A DNA stretch of 10,538 bases, from contig JAHJQT010000033.1 in assembly GCA_018819085.1 (NCBI GenBank), positions 1 through 10,538 of the forward strand, given 5' to 3'. A program made the translations under genes and the position numbers. A model generated the notes under the pieces. That model did not search any database and had not been told where the DNA came from. It was given only the letters and a program-made list of their open reading frames with translations. The DNA is from Patescibacteria group bacterium (GTDB lineage: Bacteria; Patescibacteriota; Minisyncoccia; Portnoybacterales; UBA2143). This document shows, one piece after another, positions 5,176-10,538 of the stretch (positions within the stretch are counted from its first letter, which is position 1; each line of letters begins with the position of its first letter).

Positions 5176-5357
5176 ATTATATTTCCTCCTATGCGGAAAG
5201 CAATCATTTTTTACAGAAAAATAATCTATCTTTTGCTTTCTATTAGTCTCCCCTCCGAAGACTTTTTATTTTTATTAAAGAACTATTATTTGTTATAGCT
5301 AGCAAAAGATTTATCCTCGAATAGTTTTTAAGAAACAGATCTATTCAAGATATTATT

Positions 5358-5387
5358 ATTTTACTAATTAAAGCATGATCATGTCAA
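5358..5387 (-). promoter_or_regulatory. Promoter of the minus-strand structured RNA
   Basis: On the minus strand a perfect -35 TTGACA (5387-5382) and a -10 TAAAAT (5363-5358) are separated by 18 bases. Predicted start is near 5351, two bases before the first hairpin, so promoter and RNA structure fit each other. The upstream DUF3352-like gene ends 28 bases before the -35, and no terminator separates them. Confidence 0.65.
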
Positions 5388-5394
5388 CCCCTAT

Positions 5395-5414
5395 TTATCC
5401 ACACATTATCAACA
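5395..5414 (+). promoter_or_regulatory. Two adjacent DnaA-box-like sites
   Basis: TTATCCACA (5395-5403) is a perfect DnaA-box consensus. TTATCAACA (5406-5414) follows in the same orientation two bases later with one mismatch. They lie just upstream of the -35 of the minus-strand RNA promoter. Another perfect box occurs inside the next gene (5843-5851, minus orientation), so chance matches are plausible in this AT-rich DNA. No dnaA or other origin genes are present. Confidence 0.3.
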
Positions 5415-5415
5415 A

Positions 5416-6108
5416 TCATTTATTAATAACCATATCTAAGATATTCTTTAAACAATCTTGTGAATTACTAATGATAAAGTAATCCCCTGCTTGAGCATAA
5501 ACATAATTTAAGGAAGAAGCAGAGAATGATTTTAAAATATTAATTTCAATTTGACGATAAGCCTGAGAAGAAAAATTATAATCTTTTTTGAATTCTGGTT
5601 CAATCTTACTCAAAGCTTGGCTAAGTTGAGCCATAGAAACTTTACTTTTTAAGATTAAAGCGAATGGAAATTCTACTTCTGAATTAGAAGATAATAGAAT
5701 AAAAGCAATATCTTCTCCAAAAAATGGCTGTATATCTGATTCAAAATCTAACTGTGCATTATTTAAATAATTATTAAATTGATTTATTGCTTTTTGTCCA
5801 TAAAAGTTATTATTTGATAAAAAATTTCTAAAAGGAAAAATCTGTGGATAAAGAATATCTTTATTTATTACACTAAAAACAACTGTTTCTTCAGGAATAA
5901 GATTAGCAAAATTAACTTTTTTAGAATATGAAAACCATGAATTAAAGATTAAAACAATAATAATTATTAATAGAAAAATACTTAAAAACAACCATATCCT
6001 TGATGGCTGTTTTTGATTCATCTTTCCTTTGCGTAAATCAACATTTGAATTACTTGATATTTTATTAAAATCCTTATTATTTTGTTTTCTAATAAAAATT
6101 TTTACCAT
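5416..6108 (-). CDS. DUF3352-like single-pass membrane protein of unknown function
   Basis: The 230-residue product has a short cytoplasmic N-terminus, one membrane helix (about 37-58) and an extracytoplasmic domain of about 165 residues. That domain has features of the DUF3352 group: IPEETVVFSVINKD (71-84) after the membrane, DIQPFFGEDIAFIL (125-138), FPFALILKSK (147-156) and AQAGDYFIISNSQDCL (205-220) near the end. Function of this group is unknown. It is five bases downstream of the larger coiled-coil membrane gene. Their C-terminal segments are alike (GDYFIISNSQD here, GDKLVITTSKD there), so they are probably distant paralogues or partners. It is the last gene of the rpsO-pnp cluster and ends in TGA. 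No Shine-Dalgarno sequence is visible. Confidence 0.75.
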   Translation of the reverse strand: MVKIFIRKQNNKDFNKISSNSNVDLRKGKMNQKQPSRIWLFLSIFLLIIIIVLIFNSWFSYSKKVNFANLIPEETVVFSVINKDILYPQIFPFRNFLSNNNFYGQKAINQFNNYLNNAQLDFESDIQPFFGEDIAFILLSSNSEVEFPFALILKSKVSMAQLSQALSKIEPEFKKDYNFSSQAYRQIEINILKSFSASSLNYVYAQAGDYFIISNSQDCLKNILDMVINK

Positions 6109-6113
6109 AAAAA

Positions 6114-7439
6114 TTAATCAATTAAAGCATCTATAATAGCATACATACTATCTTTTGAAGTTGTAATCACCAATTTATCACCAATTATAGCATAATCAAC
6201 GCTTAGATCAGAAGTTGGAAAATTAAGATAACGCATAGATACTTCTTTGTAAATATTATCCTGAAATTCCTCAGTAGCAGGTTCTAAGCTCTCATCTTTG
6301 AAAATAAGTGGCTGGATATCATTAGTTATTGTATCTTCCCAAGCCTTAAGATTTTCGACTAGATCAGGGCTCTGCCCCATCTTTATAATCAATCCTGCCC
6401 TATTTTCTTCCCCATTATTATATAAAAATAGATTATAGTTATCTCCATTGATATTACTACTGGCAATTACATTTCGAATATTCTCAGGAATATTAATTTT
6501 AGAAGCTAGAACAAAAAAATCAAAATCAGCATATTCTTCTCTTGTATATTTTATTAGTTTTATTAAAATGCTCTTTAATGTATCTTCTTGCTTCGTCCTA
6601 TAAATAGATTCTAATCTATTTATAAATGATTCGTATTCTTTAATTGGCAATTCAATTGTTTCTATTTTATCCGAAAGAATTAACTGCTCAGGAACAGTTG
6701 GTTCAATTAATTTGCAATCTTCATTTAGTTGACATTGTTTTACTCCTTCTCCTTCTACTTCAACACATTGTTCATTTTGACATTCAAAATGAGTAATAGC
6801 TACTGGAACTATTCGAACATAATTCCACCAATAAAAATATATTCCAACTCCTATTATTAGAAAAACAATTATTAATCCAGCAATTAATTTAGGGGTATTT
6901 TTTACTAATCCTGCCTTTATCTCCTTTATTCTTTCTTTTCTTTTAGCTCTTTTAATTTCTTTCTCTCTTAATACTTTCTGTCTTTCAGCTTCTTCTTCAG
7001 CTTTTTCTTGAGCTATTTTTTGAGCTCTTTCTTGAAGTTTTATTCTTTCTTTTTCAGCTTTCTCTCTTAATACTTTCTGTCTTTCAGCTTCTTCTTCAGC
7101 TTTTTCTTGAGCTATTTTTTGAAGTCTAGCTTCTTCTTTAGCCCTAGCTTCGGCTTTTTCTCTTAATACTTTCTGTCTTTCGGCCTCTTTTTCAGCTCTA
7201 ACTTCAGCTTCTTTTTGAGCTTTTTCTTTAATTTCTCTTTGAACCTTAAATTCTGAATCTCTTATTGATTCATTTATTGATTCAACTATAGGTAATCCAT
7301 CCGGTGGAGAAGCTTTTCTATTTCCTCTTTTTTTTTCTTGAGCAATTATATCCCCCCTCATGGTTCTGATCAGTGGATCAGATTCTGACTTGATTATTTC
7401 TTCTCTTTTTTTTGTCTTTTTAAATCCATTAATATCCAT
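6114..7439 (-). CDS. Coiled-coil membrane protein with an envelope domain, 441 aa
   Basis: I cannot name this protein. Residues about 65-175 form a long charged coiled coil of A, E, K, Q and R repeats resembling TolA-type helices. A single membrane helix follows (about 185-205, LIAGLIIVFLIIGVGIYF). Outside the membrane comes a short segment with four cysteines (220, 225, 236, 242), then a domain of about 170 residues ending YAIIGDKLVITTSKDSMYAI (416-435), which resembles the end of the neighbouring DUF3352-like protein. The coiled coil lies on the cytoplasmic side if orientation follows the positive-inside rule. It starts 20 bases after pnp and is five bases before the next gene, so it is likely part of the same transcript. 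A structural or scaffolding role in the envelope is an inference. Confidence 0.75.
   Translation of the reverse strand: MDINGFKKTKKREEIIKSESDPLIRTMRGDIIAQEKKRGNRKASPPDGLPIVESINESIRDSEFKVQREIKEKAQKEAEVRAEKEAERQKVLREKAEARAKEEARLQKIAQEKAEEEAERQKVLREKAEKERIKLQERAQKIAQEKAEEEAERQKVLREKEIKRAKRKERIKEIKAGLVKNTPKLIAGLIIVFLIIGVGIYFYWWNYVRIVPVAITHFECQNEQCVEVEGEGVKQCQLNEDCKLIEPTVPEQLILSDKIETIELPIKEYESFINRLESIYRTKQEDTLKSILIKLIKYTREEYADFDFFVLASKINIPENIRNVIASSNINGDNYNLFLYNNGEENRAGLIIKMGQSPDLVENLKAWEDTITNDIQPLIFKDESLEPATEEFQDNIYKEVSMRYLNFPTSDLSVDYAIIGDKLVITTSKDSMYAIIDALID
6959..7122 (-). repeat. Direct repeats within the coiled-coil coding region (99-bp period)
   Basis: Positions 6959-7023 and 7058-7122 are identical over 65 bases with a spacing of 99 bp. 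They encode KIAQEKAEEEAERQKVLREK twice (residues 108-127 and 141-160). A third, shorter copy of the core lies at 7160-7181, 96 bp further. All spacings are multiples of three, so unit gain or loss keeps the frame. Confidence 0.9.
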
Positions 7440-7459
7440 GGATAATATAAAAATATTTA

Positions 7460-9553
7460 TTAATTATTTCTTAATGTTAGACTAATTCGGCCATTGCTAG
7501 CGTCCTTAACTCTAACTGTTATAATTTGATCAAGTTTAAGTACATCTTCTACATGATTAACTCTTTGGTCAGATAATTCAGAAATATGTAATAATCCATC
7601 TTGTCCTGGAAGAACTTCAACAAAAGCTCCAAAGTCAGTAATTTTAACAACTTTACCTTGAAAGGTTTCACCAGCTCTTACTTCATGTGTTAAACCCTCA
7701 ATTATTTCAAGTGCTGCCTGCGCTTTTTTAATATCATCTGCAATAATATTTACAGAACCATCATCTTCAACATCAACATTAGCTCCAGTTTGATTAATAA
7801 TTCCATTTATAACTTTACCTCCAGCTCCAATAACATTTCTTATTTTATCAGGATTAATCTTAATCGTCAAAACGCAAGGAGCAGAATCAGAAAGTTCAGG
7901 ACGTGGAGCTTTGATCGTTTTATTCATTTCTTCAAGAATAAATGAACGTCCTTGTTTTGCTCGTTCAAAAACTTCTTTAAGAATATCTAACGGAACTCCT
8001 TGTATTTTAACATCCATTTGACATGCTGTCACTCCCTTCTCTGTGCCTGCTACTTTACAATCCATATCTCCGTAATGATCTTCAGGTCCTTGAATATCAG
8101 TTAGTATCTTATAATTATCGTCTGAACCAAGTATTAGTCCCATTGCTACTCCTGTAACATGTCTTTTAATAGGCACTCCAGCATCCATTAATGATAAACT
8201 AGAACCACTTACAGAAGCCATTGAAGAAGAACCATTAGAAGAAAGAATTTCAGAAACAAGACGAATAGTATAAGGGAATTTATCTTTACTTGGAATTAAA
8301 GATGAAAGAGCTTTTTCAGCCAAAGAGCCGTGTCCAATTTCTCTTCTACCAGGTCCTCCTAATCTTCCTGTTTCTCCTGTGCAGAAAGGAGGAAAATTAT
8401 AGTGATGCATAAAATTCTTTACAATTTCACCCTCTATATTCTCAACTGTTTGACCTTCTCTTAAAGAACCTAATGTAATCACTGAAAGAGCTTGAGTCCA
8501 TCCTCTTTGAAATAAACCTGATCCATGAACACGAGGCAAAACACCAGCATTACATTTAATAGTTCTAACTTGATCTAGCTTCCTATTATCAGGCCTTTTT
8601 TCTTCTTTTAAAATATTCCTATGAACTAACTTATCAGTTTCATCTTCAAAAATATCTCTTATCTGACCTTCTTTCTCTTCAAAATCTTCAGATAAATGAA
8701 CTATTAATTCTTTTTCTAAAGCAAAAAGATTCTTTGAATATTCAGCGCTTTCAGGCTGATAAACAACTTTTTCTAATTTATCTTTTAAGAATTCTTGTGC
8801 TTTTTTAATTAATTCAGGATCTATTACTTCAACATCTACAGCCAATTCATCTGGATTAATTTCTTTTATTATTTCTTTTTGAAAATCAACTATTTTTTCA
8901 ATTTGAGGTTGAGAAAATTCCATAGCAGATAATAATATATCCTCTGGTACTTCTTTAGCACCACCTTCTAGCATATTAATCTTATTATCTTTACCAGCAA
9001 CAACTAAATCAAAATCACTTTCTTCTCTTGCTTTGTAAGTAGGATTTAAAATTAATTTTTGATTAGTTCCATCTTCTCCAATTAAAGAACGGCCGACTCT
9101 TACTCCACCAACAGGACCATCCCAAGGAATACCAGAAAGACCTATGGCTAAAGAAGCTCCTATTAAAGCTGGAATATCAGCGTCATTCTCTTTATCAAAA
9201 GAAAGAACAGTCAAAACAACTTGAATGTCATTTCTAATTTTTTGATTAAAGCAAGGACGAATAGTTCTATCAATCATTCTTCCAGTTAAAGTAGCATCGT
9301 CTGTTGCATGACCTTCCCTTTTCATAAAACGACCACTTTTGATCTTACCTGCAGCATAAAGCTTTTCTTCATACTCAACAGATAAGGGAAGATAATCAAC
9401 TTTCCTAATATCTTTATCAACTACACATGTAGCTAAAATACTTGTTTCACCGTATGTGATATATACAGAACCACTGGCTTGTTGAGCGAATTTTCCGACC
9501 TCAACTTTCAATTCACGTCCGACGAAATCTGTCTTAAATTGTTTATAATTCAT
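7460..9553 (-). CDS. pnp: Polyribonucleotide nucleotidyltransferase (PNPase)
   Basis: PNPase degrades RNA from the 3' end using phosphate, and can also add tails; it forms a trimer. The 697-residue product is full length. The first RNase PH domain (about 1-140) contains YAAGKIKSGRFMKREGHATD (66-85), and an all-helical linker covers about 240-315. The second RNase PH domain (about 319-545) carries the catalytic features GRREIGHGSLAEKAL (402-416), NGSSSMASVSG (440-450) and DIQGPEDHYGDMD (486-498, aspartates 486 and 492). A KH domain has the GAGG loop (IRNVIGAGGKVINGII, 571-586) and an S1 domain spans about 628-697 (FGAFVEVLPGQDGLLHISEL, 641-660). It lies 12 bases after the NYN gene in an rpsO-pnp cluster, the common bacterial linkage with one gene inserted. 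No Shine-Dalgarno sequence precedes the ATG. Confidence 0.98.
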   Translation of the reverse strand: MNYKQFKTDFVGRELKVEVGKFAQQASGSVYITYGETSILATCVVDKDIRKVDYLPLSVEYEEKLYAAGKIKSGRFMKREGHATDDATLTGRMIDRTIRPCFNQKIRNDIQVVLTVLSFDKENDADIPALIGASLAIGLSGIPWDGPVGGVRVGRSLIGEDGTNQKLILNPTYKAREESDFDLVVAGKDNKINMLEGGAKEVPEDILLSAMEFSQPQIEKIVDFQKEIIKEINPDELAVDVEVIDPELIKKAQEFLKDKLEKVVYQPESAEYSKNLFALEKELIVHLSEDFEEKEGQIRDIFEDETDKLVHRNILKEEKRPDNRKLDQVRTIKCNAGVLPRVHGSGLFQRGWTQALSVITLGSLREGQTVENIEGEIVKNFMHHYNFPPFCTGETGRLGGPGRREIGHGSLAEKALSSLIPSKDKFPYTIRLVSEILSSNGSSSMASVSGSSLSLMDAGVPIKRHVTGVAMGLILGSDDNYKILTDIQGPEDHYGDMDCKVAGTEKGVTACQMDVKIQGVPLDILKEVFERAKQGRSFILEEMNKTIKAPRPELSDSAPCVLTIKINPDKIRNVIGAGGKVINGIINQTGANVDVEDDGSVNIIADDIKKAQAALEIIEGLTHEVRAGETFQGKVVKITDFGAFVEVLPGQDGLLHISELSDQRVNHVEDVLKLDQIITVRVKDASNGRISLTLRNN

Positions 9554-9565
9554 AATGTAAATTTA

Positions 9566-10075
9566 TTATTTTTTAATTAAATATTTATTTTTATCTTTTC
9601 CTAAATCAATAAAATCATCAACCACTTCTTGTAACTTAGCTGAAGCACTCTGCTCAAAGGCTATTACTTCTGTTTGAATTCCTTTATTAAGTCTTAGATA
9701 TTCAACTAGTGGCACAAAATCTCCATCCCCTGTAATTAAAACAATAGCATCAACTAAACTAGAAAATTTAATTGCATCTACAGCCATACCAACATCCCAA
9801 TCGCCTTTTTTCATGCCTCCTGGAAAGATTTGTAGATCTTTCATTTTAACTTCAAACCCTGATTTAGATAAGGCATCAAAAAAAGACTTCTCTTCGGGAG
9901 TCTCAGTATGAATAACATAAGCAACTGCTCTAATAAGCTTCCTTGGTCCAACTGCTGCCTTTAAAACCTCTTTAAAATTCACCCTTGCTCCAAAGATGTT
10001 TTTAGCTGAGTGATACATATTCTGAACATCAACCAACACAGCTACCCTCTGTTCTTTATGTTTTATAATCGACAT
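9566..10075 (-). CDS. NYN-domain (LabA/DUF88-like) putative ribonuclease
   Basis: The 169-residue product is a single NYN domain, a PIN-like fold that uses acidic residues to bind metal and typically cuts RNA. Visible motifs are VLVDVQNMY (13-21, Asp16 and Asn19), KKGDWDVGMAVDAI (89-102, Asp94 and Asp100) and LITGDGDFVPLVEYLR (113-128, Asp117 and Asp119). No membrane segment or extra domain is present. Its start overlaps the rpsO stop by one base (TAATG), so translation is probably coupled. It is 12 bases from pnp. Placement between a ribosomal protein and PNPase suggests a role in RNA processing or decay, but the target RNA is unknown. Confidence 0.9.
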   Translation of the reverse strand: MSIIKHKEQRVAVLVDVQNMYHSAKNIFGARVNFKEVLKAAVGPRKLIRAVAYVIHTETPEEKSFFDALSKSGFEVKMKDLQIFPGGMKKGDWDVGMAVDAIKFSSLVDAIVLITGDGDFVPLVEYLRLNKGIQTEVIAFEQSASAKLQEVVDDFIDLGKDKNKYLIKK

Positions 10076-10341
10076 TATTTTTTAAGCCCTAATTTTTTAA
10101 TAACTTTTTTATAACGTTTTTCATCGTTATTCATTAAATAATCTAAAAGCTTCCTCCTTTTAGAAATCATTTTTAAAAGCCCTAAACGAGAATGATTATC
10201 TTTAGGGTGTTTTTTAAGATGTTTAGTCAATTCTTCAACCTGTTTGGTTAAAATGGCTGCTTGAACATCTGAAGAGCCAGTGTCCTTTTCATGCACTTTA
10301 TACTCCTTAATTATCTTTGATTTTTTACTTGTTTTTAACAT
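10075..10341 (-). CDS. rpsO: 30S ribosomal protein S15 (uS15)
   Basis: This 88-residue protein binds 16S rRNA near the central domain junction and bridges the two subunits. It has the family signatures HEKDTGSSDVQAAILT (17-32) and LKKHPKDNHSRLGLLKMISK (42-61), then RRKLLDYL, at the normal length. It is the first gene of the rpsO-NYN-pnp cluster. The promoter -10 (TACAAT) ends six bases before the ATG, so the mRNA is predicted to be leaderless and would lack the structured leader used for S15 autoregulation in E. coli. Confidence 0.97.
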   Translation of the reverse strand: MLKTSKKSKIIKEYKVHEKDTGSSDVQAAILTKQVEELTKHLKKHPKDNHSRLGLLKMISKRRKLLDYLMNNDEKRYKKVIKKLGLKK

Positions 10342-10347
10342 AAGATT

Positions 10348-10376
10348 ATTGTAGCAGATAAATAAAAAAAAGGCAA
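10348..10376 (-). promoter_or_regulatory. Promoter of the rpsO-NYN-pnp cluster (leaderless)
   Basis: On the minus strand TTGCCT (10376-10371), 17 bases, then TACAAT (10353-10348) preceded by TGC (an extended -10). Six bases then separate it from the rpsO ATG, so the predicted transcription start is the A of the start codon. The -35 coincides with the 3' arm of the upstream terminator. Confidence 0.65.
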
Positions 10377-10386
10377 ATCTTTACCT
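10364..10386 (-). terminator. Terminator after the tRNA genes, overlapping the rpsO promoter
   Basis: On the minus strand AGGTAA (10386-10381) pairs with TTGCCT (10376-10371), with one U-G pair and a 4-base loop. The stem is followed by a run of eight T residues (10371-10364). It would end transcription from the tRNA genes. The T-run is also the spacer of the rpsO promoter. Confidence 0.6.
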
Positions 10387-10399
10387 AATTTTTCAACAC

Positions 10400-10475
10400 T
10401 GGTGCGCCCGGTAGGATTCGAACCTACGACCAATTGATTAAGAGTCAACTGCTCTGCCAACTGAGCTACGAGCGC
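10400..10475 (-). tRNA. tRNA-Lys (anticodon CTT)
   Basis: A complete 76-nt cloverleaf on the minus strand: acceptor GCGCTCG pairing with CGGGCGC (one U-G), D-arm with AGTTGGCA, anticodon stem GTTGA with TCAAT, anticodon loop CTCTTAA with CTT at 10442-10440, and T-arm GTAGG-TTCGAAT-CCTAC. Discriminator A is followed by an encoded CCA (10402-10400). Confidence 0.95.
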
Positions 10476-10495
10476 TCATTCATTTTATATATCAG

Positions 10496-10538
10496 TGCCC
10501 TTGGAGGGATTCGAACCCCCAAAAACGGTTCCGAAGAC
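10496..10538 (-). tRNA. tRNA-Arg (anticodon TCG), 5' part cut by the window edge
   Basis: The 3' half of a tRNA is visible on the minus strand: a T-arm GGGGG-TTCGAAT-CCCTC, an acceptor 3' strand CAAGGGC and discriminator A. The following bases are CTG, so CCA is not encoded, unlike the neighbouring tRNA-Lys. Aligning back from the T-arm with a 4-base variable region gives an anticodon loop CTTCGGA and so anticodon TCG, reading arginine CGA codons. The 5' half is outside the window, so the identity is probable rather than certain. Confidence 0.75.

Larger units (their letters stand above)
5018..5351 (-). ncRNA. Unidentified structured RNA, about 334 nt
   Basis: This stretch has its own promoter, at least five hairpins and a terminator, and no plausible protein. 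In 5'-3' order: H1 pairs 5349-5341 with 5324-5316; a long-range 10-bp stem pairs 5310-5301 with 5237-5228 and encloses H2 (5263-5257 with 5251-5245, loop GGAGG); H3 pairs 5199-5195 with 5186-5182, loop containing AGGA; H4 (AGATGC, GGTG, GCATCT) covers 5168-5153; H5 pairs 5135-5124 with 5090-5079. Each imperfect pair in H1, H2 and H5 is U-G on this strand but would be C-A on the other, so the minus strand is favoured. CCGCAT (5196-5191) can also pair with ATGCGG (5166-5161), competing with H3 and H4, so two folds are possible. I see no hallmark sequences of tmRNA, RNase P RNA or SRP RNA. A leader or regulatory RNA is the best guess. Confidence 0.6.

Noticed and set aside
5018..5351. tmRNA or RNase P RNA as the identity of the structured RNA
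   Set aside because: There is no tRNA-like T-arm and CCA end as in tmRNA, and no GAGGAAAGUCC-type core as in RNase P RNA. Promoter-to-terminator length alone is not enough.
4918..5415. CRISPR array or replication origin
   Set aside because: There are no regularly spaced direct repeats. The DnaA-box matches are few and there is no dnaA, rpmH or clear strand switch in gene orientation here.

Overview
This window looks like a piece of a compact, strongly AT-rich bacterial genome of the Candidate Phyla Radiation (Patescibacteria, Parcubacteria-like). The evidence is the gene set and its style: a MurE-type ligase whose N-terminal domain is replaced by a membrane segment, a FemAB-type transferase, single-pass DUF3352-like envelope proteins, a LysM-CHAP protein, intergenic gaps of only a few bases, and almost no Shine-Dalgarno sequences. 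TGA serves as a normal stop at two genes, which argues against the lineages that read TGA as glycine. The lineage call is an inference from gene content, not from a marker phylogeny.

Layout. Positions 52-2818 (minus) hold an apparent operon ruvA - femX-like - murE-like, with gaps of 2 and -4 nt. A 101-bp divergent promoter region separates it from rpsT (plus). Downstream of rpsT, with its own promoter, comes a LysM-CHAP cell-wall protein and a 68-codon gene of unknown role. These converge on a DksA/TraR-type zinc-finger gene (minus). Positions 4918-5415 have no convincing protein gene but are rich in structure: a perfect 34-bp palindrome, a minus-strand RNA candidate of about 334 nt with its own promoter, hairpins and terminator, a possible short plus-strand antisense transcript, and DnaA-box-like sites. 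The rest (5416-10341, minus) reads as one operon: rpsO - NYN-domain ribonuclease-like gene - pnp - large coiled-coil membrane protein - DUF3352-like membrane protein. A tRNA-Lys(CTT) and a partial tRNA-Arg(TCG) lie just upstream of rpsO.

How the genes fit together. The left half is about the cell wall (MurE-like ligase, FemX-like branch-forming enzyme, LysM-CHAP hydrolase) plus recombination (RuvA). The right half couples translation (S15, S20, tRNAs) to RNA turnover (PNPase and a PIN-like NYN protein), with two envelope proteins of unknown role at the distal end. Several promoters place the predicted transcription start at or within a few bases of the ATG, so leaderless translation seems common here.

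The proteins are mostly ordinary for such a genome. The item most worth following is the orphan structured RNA at 5018-5351. In each of its three imperfect helices the odd pair is U-G on the minus strand but C-A on the plus strand, which points to a real minus-strand RNA that I cannot assign to a known family.
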